Below are positions 14,954 to 22,898 of a DNA stretch of 64,000 bases, in pieces. A program made the translations under genes and the position numbers. Source of the stretch: Nocardioides sp. QY071 (GTDB lineage Bacteria; Actinomycetota; Actinomycetes; Propionibacteriales; Nocardioidaceae); the NCBI RefSeq assembly GCF_029961765.1, contig NZ_CP124681.1, forward strand, positions 4,774,001 to 4,838,000. The letters run 5' to 3'. The notes below the pieces were generated by a model, which saw only the letters and a program-made list of their open reading frames with translations, did not search any database and was not told the origin of the DNA. The number at the start of each line of letters is the position of its first letter. Positions within the stretch are counted from its first letter, which is position 1.

Positions 14954-17163
14954 CTCCCCGGGGCGACAGCAGGGTCGAGGTCCTCGGCGTGCGCCACCAC
15001 GGCCCGGGCTCGGCGCGCTCGGTCGCCGGCGCGCTCGAGGAGCTCGCCGCGGACGCCGTCGTGATCGAGGGCCCGCCGGAGCTCGACGCCCTGGTCCCGT
15101 ACGTCGGCGCCGGGCTCGTGCCGCCCGTGGCCGGCCTGGCCTACGCGAGCGCCGAGCCGTGGCGGGCCGCGTTCTACCCGATGGCGGCCTTCTCGCCGGA
15201 GTGGGTGGCGCTGACGTGGGCGGTCGAGCGCGGCGTACCCGTCCGGTTCGCCGACCTGCCCGCCGCGCACTCCCTCGCTCCGAGCGACGAGGACGAGGCG
15301 GCGGCGGAGGGACGCACCGACCCGATCGCCCTGCTCGCCACCGCCGCCGGGTACGACGACCCCGAGCGCTGGTGGGAGGACGCCGTCGAGCACCGCGCCG
15401 AGTCCTCGCTGGCCCGTTTCGCGCTGCTGCGCGAGGCGATGAGCGAGGCTCGCGCCGCCGGCCCGGTGGGCGAGGACAACCTGCGCCGCGAGGCGGCGAT
15501 GCGCAGGGTGCTGCGCGCGACGGTCAAGGAGGGCCACCAGCGGATCGCGGTGGTGTGCGGCGCCTTCCACGCGCCGGTCCTGGAGCCCGCGACCTTCCCC
15601 TCCCAGGCCGCCGACAACAAACTGCTGGCCGGGTTGTCGAAGGTGAGGGTGACCGCGACCTGGGCGCCGTGGACCGCGGGCCGGCTGGCCTACGCGAGCG
15701 GGTACGGCGCCGGGGTCACCTCGCCCGGCTGGTACCAGCACCTGTTCGCCTGCTGGGCCGAGGACCGCCCCGGCGACGTCGTCCCGGGCTGGCTGACCCG
15801 CGTGGCGCGGGCGCTGCGCGACGACGGCCTCGACGCGGCCCCCGCGACGGTGGTCGAGGCGGTGCGGATGGCGGAGGCGCTGGCCGCCGTACGCGGTCGC
15901 CCGTCGGCCGGTCTCGACGAGCTGATGGACGCCAGCCAGACCGTGCTGTGCGGCGGCTCGGCAGTCCCGCTCGGGCTCGTGCAACGGCGACTGGTGATCG
16001 GCGAGGAGCTCGGGCAGGTGCCTGACGCAGTCCCCCTCGTGCCGCTCGCCGAGGACCTCGCCCGCACCCAGCGCCGGCTCCGGCTCAAGCCGTCGCCGAC
16101 GCCCACGACGGTCACCCTCGACCTGCGCAAGGAGGCCCAGCTCGAGCGCTCCCGGCTGCTGCACCGGCTCGCCCTCCTCGGCATCCCGTGGGGCACCCCC
16201 GGCGAGGCCGGCCGCACCACCGGCACCTTCAAGGAGGCCTGGGACCTCGAGTGGCAGCCCGAGTTCGCCGTCTCGCTGGTCGAGGCCGGCCTGCTCGGCA
16301 CCACCGTCCTCGGCGCCGCGGAGACCCGGGTCCGGGAGGCCGCTGCCGCCGCGACGGACCTGGCCACGCTCGGCCGGCTGGTCGAGTCCGCCCTCGTCGC
16401 GGACCTGCCGCGCGCCCTCGCCACCGTGGTCGACGCGCTCGCCGCCGCCACCGCCCACCAGCACGACACCCGCGCCCTGCTCGACGCGGTCGAGCCGCTG
16501 GCCCGCACCCAGCGCTACGGCGACGTCCGCCGCGCCGACCTGGGCCGGGTCCGCGAGGTGCTCGACACCGTCGTGGTCCGCGCGGCGGTCGAGCTGCGGG
16601 CAGCCTGCACCGGCCTGGACGACGACGCGGCCGACGCGCTGCGCGCCTCGATCGACAGCGCCCAGCGTGGGATCGCGCTGGTCGGCATCGGGGCGGCCCG
16701 GTGGCGCGAGGCGCTGGCCGGCGTGGCCGCCGACGACCGGGTCCACGGCTCGGTCGCGGGCCGGGTCAACCGGATCCTGCTCGACGGCGGGCACCTCGCG
16801 GCCGACCGCGCCGCCGAGCGGCTCAGCCGCCAGCTCTCCGTCGGCGCCTCCCCGGTACACGCGGCCGCCTGGCTCGACGGCTTCCTCGAGGGCGAGTCCG
16901 TGCTCCTGCTGCACGACCCGACCCTGCTCGCGATGGTGGACGAGTGGGTCGGCCGGGTCGACGAGTCCGTCTTCGACGACCTGCTGCCGCTGCTGCGTCG
17001 TACCTTCGCCCGCTTCCCGCCCGCCGAGCGCCGCCAGGTCGCCACCCGGGTCCACAACCTCGACCACGACCACACCGACTCCGTCCCCGACCTCGACCTG
17101 GTCGCCGGCCGCGACGCCGCCCGGCGGGTCGCGGCCCTCCTCGGCCTGGAGGTGGCCCGATGA
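14950..17163 (+). CDS. DUF5682 family protein of the MoxR/VWA operon (probable CTG start)
   Basis: 737 aa if translation begins at CTG 14950. Conserved sequence starts almost at once (VEVLGVRHHGPGSARSVAGAL), the DUF5682 N-terminus, and later has CGAFHAPVL, SPGWYQHLFACW and a long helical C-terminal half. No ATG, GTG or TTG lies between 14872 and the conserved block. GTG 14872 would overlap MoxR by 82 nt in another frame. CTG 14950 has GGGAG (14940-14944) at a 5-nt spacing and gives the same 4-nt overlap (CTGA) as every other junction here. E. coli YehM belongs to the same neighbourhood type. Function unknown. Confidence 0.8.
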   Translation: MTPRGDSRVEVLGVRHHGPGSARSVAGALEELAADAVVIEGPPELDALVPYVGAGLVPPVAGLAYASAEPWRAAFYPMAAFSPEWVALTWAVERGVPVRFADLPAAHSLAPSDEDEAAAEGRTDPIALLATAAGYDDPERWWEDAVEHRAESSLARFALLREAMSEARAAGPVGEDNLRREAAMRRVLRATVKEGHQRIAVVCGAFHAPVLEPATFPSQAADNKLLAGLSKVRVTATWAPWTAGRLAYASGYGAGVTSPGWYQHLFACWAEDRPGDVVPGWLTRVARALRDDGLDAAPATVVEAVRMAEALAAVRGRPSAGLDELMDASQTVLCGGSAVPLGLVQRRLVIGEELGQVPDAVPLVPLAEDLARTQRRLRLKPSPTPTTVTLDLRKEAQLERSRLLHRLALLGIPWGTPGEAGRTTGTFKEAWDLEWQPEFAVSLVEAGLLGTTVLGAAETRVREAAAAATDLATLGRLVESALVADLPRALATVVDALAAATAHQHDTRALLDAVEPLARTQRYGDVRRADLGRVREVLDTVVVRAAVELRAACTGLDDDAADALRASIDSAQRGIALVGIGAARWREALAGVAADDRVHGSVAGRVNRILLDGGHLAADRAAERLSRQLSVGASPVHAAAWLDGFLEGESVLLLHDPTLLAMVDEWVGRVDESVFDDLLPLLRRTFARFPPAERRQVATRVHNLDHDHTDSVPDLDLVAGRDAARRVAALLGLEVAR

Positions 17164-18362
17164 CCGAGACGCCAGAGTCCCGCGACCGGCTCACCCGGTG
17201 GCGCCTGGTCCTCGGCGGCGGCGAGGCCGACCCCGACGACGTCCATCTCTCGGCCGCGGACCTGGTCCGCGACCGCGCCCTGTCCCAGCTCTACGACGGC
17301 GCCGGCTCCGGCTCCGGTCGCCCGGGCGGTCCGCGTCGCGGCGGGCTCGGACGCTCGGCGCCCGGCGTGAACCGGTGGCTCGGCGACATCCGCACCTACT
17401 TCCCGTCCTCGGTGGTGCAGGTGATGCAGGCCGACGCGATGGACCGGCTCGGCCTCCACGAGCTGCTGCTCGAGCCCGAGACGATGGCCGCGGTGCAGCC
17501 CGACCTCAACCTGGTCACCACCCTGGTCGGCCTCAACCGGGTGATCCCCGAGCACAGCCGCACCACTGCCCGCGCGGTCGTGCGGGCGGTCACCGACCAG
17601 CTCGAGGAGCGGCTGCGCAGCAAGACCGTCCAGGCGGTCTCCGGGGCCGTGGACCGGGCCTCCCGCACCCGGCGTCCGCGACACCACGAGATCGACTGGC
17701 GCCGCACCATCGCCGCCAATCTCAAGCACTACCTGCCCGAGCACGGCACCGTCGTACCCGAGCGGCTCCACGGCCACGCCCGCCGCAACCGCCAGACCGA
17801 GCGCCACATCATCTTGTGCATCGACCAGTCCGGCTCGATGGCGGAGTCGGTCGTCCACTCCAGCGTCTTCGGCGCCGTCCTCGCCTCACTGCGCACCGTG
17901 TCGACGCGGCTGGTCGCCTTCGACACCGAGGTCGCCGACCTCACCGACGAGATCGACGACCCGGTCGACGTGCTCTTCGGCGTCCAGCTCGGCGGCGGCA
18001 CCGACATCAACCGCGCCCTGGCCTACTGCCAGTCACTGATCGAGCGGCCCGAGGAGACCGTGCTGGTACTGATCAGCGACCTCTACGAGGGCGGCATCGC
18101 CGAGGAGATGCTGCGCCGCGCCAACGCGATCACGTCCTCGGGCGCGGTCATGGTCGCGCTGCTGGCGCTGAGCGACTCGGGAGCCCCGTCGTACGACGCC
18201 ACGCATGCCGCCGCGCTGGCCGCGATCGGCGTGCCCGCCTTCGCGTGCACGCCCGACCAGTTCCCCGACCTGATGGCCGCGGCGATCGAGAAGCGGGACC
18301 TCGCGCAGTGGGCAGCGGCCAACGACATCGTGGTCGCGAGCGCGGTCCCCGACGACAACTAG
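17160..18362 (+). CDS. VWA-domain protein of the MoxR operon (CoxE/YehP-like)
   Basis: 400 aa from ATG 17160, overlapping DUF5682 by ATGA. The N-terminal 200 residues are helical and basic; the VWA domain follows. The metal-ion-dependent adhesion site is complete: DQSGSM (D222, S224, S226), GGGTDIN (T281) and ISDLYEGG (D in the third position). VWA proteins coupled to MoxR ATPases bridge the motor to its target through a bound divalent cation. It is the last gene: its stop is 3 nt from the stop of convergent pyrE, so transcription must end inside or past pyrE. Confidence 0.92.
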   Translation: MTETPESRDRLTRWRLVLGGGEADPDDVHLSAADLVRDRALSQLYDGAGSGSGRPGGPRRGGLGRSAPGVNRWLGDIRTYFPSSVVQVMQADAMDRLGLHELLLEPETMAAVQPDLNLVTTLVGLNRVIPEHSRTTARAVVRAVTDQLEERLRSKTVQAVSGAVDRASRTRRPRHHEIDWRRTIAANLKHYLPEHGTVVPERLHGHARRNRQTERHIILCIDQSGSMAESVVHSSVFGAVLASLRTVSTRLVAFDTEVADLTDEIDDPVDVLFGVQLGGGTDINRALAYCQSLIERPEETVLVLISDLYEGGIAEEMLRRANAITSSGAVMVALLALSDSGAPSYDATHAAALAAIGVPAFACTPDQFPDLMAAAIEKRDLAQWAAANDIVVASAVPDDN

Positions 18363-18365
18363 CCG

Positions 18366-18911
18366 TCAGGCGTGGGCCGCGGCGCGAGCCTCGTCGAGCT
18401 CGGCCTTGGTCAGCACCGCACGGACCTCGAGCGCGACGTCGGCGAGGGGGTTCTCGCCGGCCGGGCTGCGGTCGATCGCGCACACGACCGTCTCGACGAC
18501 CGCGCCACCCTCGCGCAGCGCGTTGGTCGCGTCGCGGACCGCACCGCCGGTGGTGATGACGTCCTCGATCAGCACGACCTTGCGGCCGTCGAACGACGGA
18601 CCCTCGGCGAGCTTGGCGGTGCCGTACTCCTTGGCCTTCTTGCGCACGAAGACCACCGGGATGCCCATCAGCTGGCTGACCGCGGTGGCGATCGGGATGC
18701 CGCCCATCTCCAGCGCGCCGAGCAGGTCGATCTCCTCCGGCAGCAGCTGGGCGACCTCGCGCGCGACGCGGGCGAGCAGGATCGGGTCGGCCTCGAAGAG
18801 GTACTTGTCGAAGTACTCGTTGCTGACCTGGCCCGACCGGAGCACGAACTCGCCGGTGAGGCGGCAGGTGGCGTCGATGTCGGCGGCGAGGGCGGTGTCC
18901 GTGGTCGTCAC
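18366..18911 (-). CDS. pyrE: Orotate phosphoribosyltransferase
   Basis: 181 aa from GTG 18911. It joins orotate and PRPP to form OMP in pyrimidine synthesis. The PRPP-binding motif is VVLIEDVITTGGA (about residues 111-123). Upstream are LTGEFVLRSGQVSNEYFDKY, the orotate-binding strand and flexible loop region, and ALEMGGIPIATAVS. Length is slightly shorter than the 200-210 aa enzymes but normal for actinobacteria. The promoter region (18912-18960) is invaded by a 162-bp inverted-repeat element whose end lies 15 nt from the start codon. Confidence 0.95.
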   Translation of the reverse strand: MTTTDTALAADIDATCRLTGEFVLRSGQVSNEYFDKYLFEADPILLARVAREVAQLLPEEIDLLGALEMGGIPIATAVSQLMGIPVVFVRKKAKEYGTAKLAEGPSFDGRKVVLIEDVITTGGAVRDATNALREGGAVVETVVCAIDRSPAGENPLADVALEVRAVLTKAELDEARAAAHA

Positions 18912-18925
18912 GCTCGTAGGTTATC

Positions 18926-19087
18926 TAGGGAACCGCTGATCCATGGCGCCGTCGCGAGCGTCGCGAGGCGCGTGCGATGGCCAGGCGCAGGCGCGAAGGC
19001 ATGCTGGGCGCACGTCGAGCGTCTGCAACGCAGCCAGCGTGCGTGCGTCGCGGCGCGTAGCAGGCGGGATGGATCAGCGGTTCCCTA
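18926..19087. repeat. 162-bp TA-flanked inverted-repeat (MITE-like) element
   Basis: Perfect 19-bp terminal inverted repeats, TAGGGAACCGCTGATCCAT (18926-18944) and its complement (19069-19087), bound a GC-rich interior without a convincing gene. Each end begins with TA, as expected for a miniature element moved by an IS630/Tc1-type transposase that duplicates TA. It occupies nearly the whole gap between divergent pyrE and the aminotransferase gene, so promoters for both may lie in it or have been displaced. Confidence 0.7.
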
Positions 19088-19098
19088 TCGTCGTCCCC

Positions 19099-20271
19099 AT
19101 GTCTCCTGCTGCCCGACGCGTCGCCGGGATGGGTACGACCATCTTCGCCGAGATGTCCGCGCTCGCCGTCCGGACCGGCGCCGTCAACCTCGGCCAGGGA
19201 TTCCCCGACACCGACGGCCCGCCGGTCATCCTCGACGCGGCCGTCGCGGCGCTGCGGGGCGGAGCGAACCAGTACGCGCCCGGCCCCGGCGTCCCCGCTC
19301 TGCGGCAGGCGATCGCGCGCCACCAGCAGCGCCGCTACGGCATCGAGCTCGACCCGGACCGCGAGGTCGTGGTGACCACCGGCTGCACCGAGGCGATCGC
19401 CGGCGCGCTGCTCGGGCTGGTCGACCCGGGCGACGAGGTGGTCGTGCTCGAGCCCTACTACGACTCCTACACGGCGATGATCGACTTCGCCGGCGGCGTA
19501 CGACGGCCGGTCACCCTGCGCGCACCGGACTTCCGGCTCGACCCGGCCGAGCTCGAGGCGGCGGTCAGCGACCGGACCAAGCTGATCCTGCTCAACACCC
19601 CGCACAACCCGACCGGCCGGGTGCTCGACGCCGACGAGCTGGCCGCCGTGGCCCGGGTCGCGACCGCGCACGACGTGCTGGTGGTGACCGACGAGGTCTA
19701 CGAGCACCTCACCTTCGACGGCCGCCCGCACGTGCCGATCTCGACCCTGCCCGGCATGGCCGAGCGCACGCTCACCCTGTCCAGCGCCGGGAAGTCCTGG
19801 TCGGTGACCGGGTGGAAGGTCGGCTGGGCGAGCGGCCCGGCCGAGCTGGTCGCGGCCCTGACCGCGGCCAAGCAGTGGCTGACCTTCACCTCCGGCGCGC
19901 CACTGCAGCCGGCCGTGGCGGCCGCCCTGGACGCGGGCGACGACTTCCCCGCCGGCCTCGCCCGCGACCTGCAGGCCCAGCGGGACCAGCTGGTCGCCGG
20001 GCTGCGGGCGGCGGGCCTGACGACGTACGTGCCCGAGGGCACCTACTTCGCCACCACCGACGTGAGCGGGCTCGGCTGGGCCAGTGGCGGGGACTTCTGC
20101 CGCGCCCTGCCCGAGCGGGCCGGCGTCGTGGCGATCCCCTCGGAGGTCTTCTACGACGACCCGGACGCGCCCGGGAGCGGCCGCCACCTGGTGCGGTGGG
20201 CGTTCTGCAAGAGGCCGGAGGTCATCGCCGAGGCGGTACGCCGGCTCGGCGCGGCCGACCTGAGCGCGTGA
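19099..20271 (+). CDS. PLP-dependent class I/II aminotransferase (kynurenine aminotransferase/DapC-like)
   Basis: 390 aa from ATG 19099; in-frame sequence upstream lies inside the inverted-repeat element and is not family-like. The opening TIFAEMSALAVRTGAVNLGQ, then GFPDTDGP, is typical of the KAT-like group that includes mycobacterial Rv0858c. Other hallmarks are NQYAPGPGVPALRQAIA, NTPHNPTGRVL, DEVYEHLTFDG and the PLP lysine in SSAGKSWSVTGWKVGW. Possible roles are succinyl-diaminopimelate transamination in lysine/cell-wall synthesis or amino-acid/kynurenine transamination; sequence alone does not decide. Confidence 0.9.
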   Translation: MSPAARRVAGMGTTIFAEMSALAVRTGAVNLGQGFPDTDGPPVILDAAVAALRGGANQYAPGPGVPALRQAIARHQQRRYGIELDPDREVVVTTGCTEAIAGALLGLVDPGDEVVVLEPYYDSYTAMIDFAGGVRRPVTLRAPDFRLDPAELEAAVSDRTKLILLNTPHNPTGRVLDADELAAVARVATAHDVLVVTDEVYEHLTFDGRPHVPISTLPGMAERTLTLSSAGKSWSVTGWKVGWASGPAELVAALTAAKQWLTFTSGAPLQPAVAAALDAGDDFPAGLARDLQAQRDQLVAGLRAAGLTTYVPEGTYFATTDVSGLGWASGGDFCRALPERAGVVAIPSEVFYDDPDAPGSGRHLVRWAFCKRPEVIAEAVRRLGAADLSA

Positions 20272-20274
20272 GGC

Positions 20275-21333
20275 TCAGCGCCCGACGTACCAGCGACTGA
20301 CCTCGGGCCGCAGCAGGAGACTGGTCGTCCCGGCGAGCGCCGCGACCAGGATCACGAGCGGCCAGGCGCCGAGCGCGAGGAACAGCGCGAGCGCGGCGCC
20401 GGCGGCGGCGCCGATGGCGAGCACGATCCGCGCCCAGTTCTGGCCGACGAATGCGAGCGCGGCGAGCACGATCGCGCCCAGGGCGCAGGCGGTGACGCCC
20501 GCCATGAGCACGTAGATGCCGGCGACCAGGTCCTGCTCGGTGACCTGCGAGCTGTCCAGCCAGGACGGCTGGTCCTTCATCACCTCGGCGAACAGCTTCT
20601 CGCTGTTGGCCGACACGTAGGCGACCATGCCGGCCACGAGCAGCACGATCGCCACCGCGACCACACAGGTGATCGCGCACGCCGCCACCAGCGCCGGCGG
20701 GCGGGCGCCGACCACGGGGCCGGTGGCCGGCGGCGCGTCGCCGGTGACCGGGCCGGCCAGGGGTCCAGGCAGGTGGCCCGGCTGGCCGGGCTGGCTCGGC
20801 TGGCCCGGCTGGCCCGGCTGGTCGAACCGGGACGGCGGCGCGGGTCGCGTCGCGGACCGGATCGCGGCCAACCGGGCGGCCTGGCGCTCCTCGAGGCGTT
20901 GCATCCAGGGCCGGCCGGCGTACCAGTCCCGGGTGGGCTGCAGCCACAGCAGGGCGATGCCGGCGAGCACCATCGGCGCCAGGAAGCCCGCGGTGGCGAG
21001 GCCGCCGACGAACAGCAGCGGCGCCAGGGCGGTCAGCGCGAGCCGGGCACTCGCCGAGCGCTTGAAGACCTGGACGCCGAGGATGGCCGACGCCGTCGCC
21101 GCCCCGGCGCCGACCATGCACAGCACCCGGATGACCGTCGCCAGTCCGTCGGCGTCGAGCCCGAGGTCGGCCGTCATCGGCTCGGTGAGGACCTTCTGCA
21201 GCTCCTCCTGCACCGCGAGGGTGTGGAGGGTGGAGATCCGCTGCCACGCGGCGAGGACGACGAACACGGACCCGCCGATGATCAGCGCGCCCGCCAGCGT
21301 CGCCTGTCCCGGCCGGGGCTGCTGCTCGCTCAT
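20275..21333 (-). CDS. Multi-pass membrane protein with a Gln-Pro-Gly linker
   Basis: 352 aa from ATG 21333 (ATG 21342 adds MEP). Hydrophobic segments fall in two blocks: about four in the first 130 residues (ALIIGGSVFVVLAAW; LALTALAPLLFVGGLATAG) and four or five in the last 150 (LVAACAITCVVAVAIVLLVA; IVLAIGAAAGAALALFLALG). Between them is a cytoplasmic Pro/Gly linker with QPGQPGQPSQPGQPG, encoded by 9-bp tandem units (about 20775-20821). No family recognised. It is convergent with the aminotransferase (3-nt gap), and the insertion sequence starts about 100 nt upstream of its start. Confidence 0.7.
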   Translation of the reverse strand: MSEQQPRPGQATLAGALIIGGSVFVVLAAWQRISTLHTLAVQEELQKVLTEPMTADLGLDADGLATVIRVLCMVGAGAATASAILGVQVFKRSASARLALTALAPLLFVGGLATAGFLAPMVLAGIALLWLQPTRDWYAGRPWMQRLEERQAARLAAIRSATRPAPPSRFDQPGQPGQPSQPGQPGHLPGPLAGPVTGDAPPATGPVVGARPPALVAACAITCVVAVAIVLLVAGMVAYVSANSEKLFAEVMKDQPSWLDSSQVTEQDLVAGIYVLMAGVTACALGAIVLAALAFVGQNWARIVLAIGAAAGAALALFLALGAWPLVILVAALAGTTSLLLRPEVSRWYVGR

Positions 21334-21380
21334 GGGCTCCATTCCACCAGACCACCCCACACGTCACATGGGATGGGCAG

Positions 21381-21424
21381 TTCATGCACCTGTCAGGCGT
21401 TGCAACCCCTGACAAGTGCATGAA
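21381..21424. repeat. Hairpin with 17-bp arms beside the insertion sequence
   Basis: TTCATGCACCTGTCAGG (21381-21397) and CCTGACAAGTGCATGAA (21408-21424) pair at 16 of 17 positions around a 10-nt loop. The right arm is also the outer part of the hairpin that the insertion sequence interrupts (GTGCATGAATCCCCGG, 21416-21431). Before insertion this was a double palindrome with a shared arm, like 5261-5331. Confidence 0.7.
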
Positions 21425-21437
21425 TCCCCGGCTGACC

Positions 21438-22867
21438 GGCTCTCCTGACTCATGTGTGGGTGGTGCGGCCGGGGAGTTGTGGGCGGTGTGTGCCTAGGCT
21501 GAGCATCGCGAGCGCGATGAGTGGTCGGGGCGTGTGGAACCCGAACGCGATGCGGGTCAGGAGTCGGATCTTGGTGTTCACCGACTCGACCAGAGCGTTG
21601 GTCAGACGGTGAGTGAGAGTCGCTTCGACGCGGGCAGCAATGGCTTCGATCCGTGTGGCGAGGTGGGCGAACTCCTCGATCCCGCTGGCGCGTGCCCAGG
21701 CCAGCCACTCTCGGAAGGCGTCGATGGCGTCGGGGCCGTGCATGCGGAACAGGGCGCGTAGGCCCTCCTTGAGCCGGTAGGCCTCCCACAGTCGGGGGTG
21801 GGTGGCCGCGATCCAGGCCAGCCGTTGCTGTTGGCGGTCGGTGAGGTCCTCTGGGTTTCTCCACAGGGCGTAGCGGGCCTCACGCAGCTGGCGGGCCGCG
21901 CCGGTGGAGTCGCGGCGCTGTCGGCCCTGTTCGCGACCGTTCTTGCGGGTCGCGCCGGCGGCGCGGGCTTCGCGCCACGCGGCGGCACGAACGGTGCCCA
22001 GGGCGTCGTTGGCCCATTTCACGACATGGAACGGGTCGGCACACTGCACGGCTTGGGGGCAGCGTTCGGTGACGACCTCGCCGATCCACGAGGCCGAGTC
22101 GGCCGAGACATGAGTGATCTGGACGCTGCGTTCGGGACCGAGGTCGTCGAAGAAGCGGCGCAGCGTGGCACGGTCACGGCCGGGTTCGGCCCACACCAGG
22201 TGTCCGGTGTCGTGGTCGACGACGACGGTCAGATAGAGCTGTCCGCGGCGGTAGGAGACCTCGTCGATCCCGATCCGCCGCAACCCATCGAGCCGGGCGC
22301 CTGTCGGCCCGCCGGTGGTGGTGTCGATCTGTTGCCAAACTCGGTCCAGGATCGATCCCACGCTGCGCCACGCGATGCGCATCAGTTCGCTGACCGCGGA
22401 CTTCGAGGTCCGCACCGCCAGCCACGCTGCCTGGGCGTCGAAGGTGTGGGTGTGTCCCGCGCCATGGACCGCCCAGGGCACATGAGCCACATTCACGCCG
22501 TGCTCGCGGCACTGGACCCGGGGTGCGTCAGCTTCTAGGAAGGTCATCGTGGCGCCGTGGTCCAGGGTGCGCCAGCGGCGTCGTCCTGCCCCGGCGTCGT
22601 AGCCGGGGCAGGGCCGCCGACAGTGGCCACATCGGCCGCGTTGGCGGGCCATCGGCCGTACGTCGATGACCAGCACGCCACCGTCAAGGCGAGCGTTCTC
22701 GATCGCGGTGTGTTCCAGCCCCAACAGGCCACGGAATAGGCTGACGAGTGCCACGCCGTTCTCCTGACGCTCCGGTTTCGTTTCTCGACAACTCGAAACC
22801 TAGACAGGGAGCGGCGTGTGCTCGTTCAGGCCACGCAGCAACCACCCACGGATACGTCAGGAGAGCC
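21438..22867 (-). mobile_element. ISL3-family insertion sequence, 1,430 bp, intact
   Basis: Ends are imperfect inverted repeats beginning GGCTCTCCTGAC, with a second matching block GTGGGTGGT, about 23 of 27 positions matching. The element is flanked by a perfect 8-bp duplication GGCTGACC (21430-21437 and 22868-22875), the target-site length known for ISL3. Removing the element and one duplicate restores a hairpin: GTGCATGAATCCCCGG, loop CTGA, CCGGGGATTCATGCAC. So it inserted across the tip of a palindrome. One full-length transposase gene is inside, without frameshift, which points to a fairly recent insertion. Confidence 0.9.
21450..22754 (-). CDS. ISL3-family transposase
   Basis: 434 aa from GTG 22754, with AGGAG 6 nt upstream. 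The N-terminus has the zinc-finger-like CGHCRRPCPGY region of ISL3 transposases, then the DDE core: RIGIDEVSYRRGQLYLTVVVD (first Asp), THVSADSASWIGEVV with CADPFHVVKWANDAL (second Asp region) and a C-terminal Glu in TNALVESVNTKIRLLTR. HTPRPLIALAML ends the protein. Its stop overlaps the inner edge of the left terminal repeat. It is complete and likely active. Confidence 0.93.
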   Translation of the reverse strand: MALVSLFRGLLGLEHTAIENARLDGGVLVIDVRPMARQRGRCGHCRRPCPGYDAGAGRRRWRTLDHGATMTFLEADAPRVQCREHGVNVAHVPWAVHGAGHTHTFDAQAAWLAVRTSKSAVSELMRIAWRSVGSILDRVWQQIDTTTGGPTGARLDGLRRIGIDEVSYRRGQLYLTVVVDHDTGHLVWAEPGRDRATLRRFFDDLGPERSVQITHVSADSASWIGEVVTERCPQAVQCADPFHVVKWANDALGTVRAAAWREARAAGATRKNGREQGRQRRDSTGAARQLREARYALWRNPEDLTDRQQQRLAWIAATHPRLWEAYRLKEGLRALFRMHGPDAIDAFREWLAWARASGIEEFAHLATRIEAIAARVEATLTHRLTNALVESVNTKIRLLTRIAFGFHTPRPLIALAMLSLGTHRPQLPGRTTHT

Positions 22868-22898
22868 GGCTGACCGGGGATTCATGCACCTGCGCGAC

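Noticed and set aside
14926..17073. 715-codon open frame antisense to the DUF5682 gene
   Set aside because: Low-complexity Gly/Arg/Val composition typical of antisense GC-rich DNA, no start site, no motif.
21416..22889. Insertion-sequence ends drawn at the outer GTGCATGAATCCCCGG repeats
   Set aside because: No direct duplication flanks those positions, whereas ends at 21438 and 22867 have a perfect 8-bp duplication and the outer repeats then form the pre-insertion hairpin.
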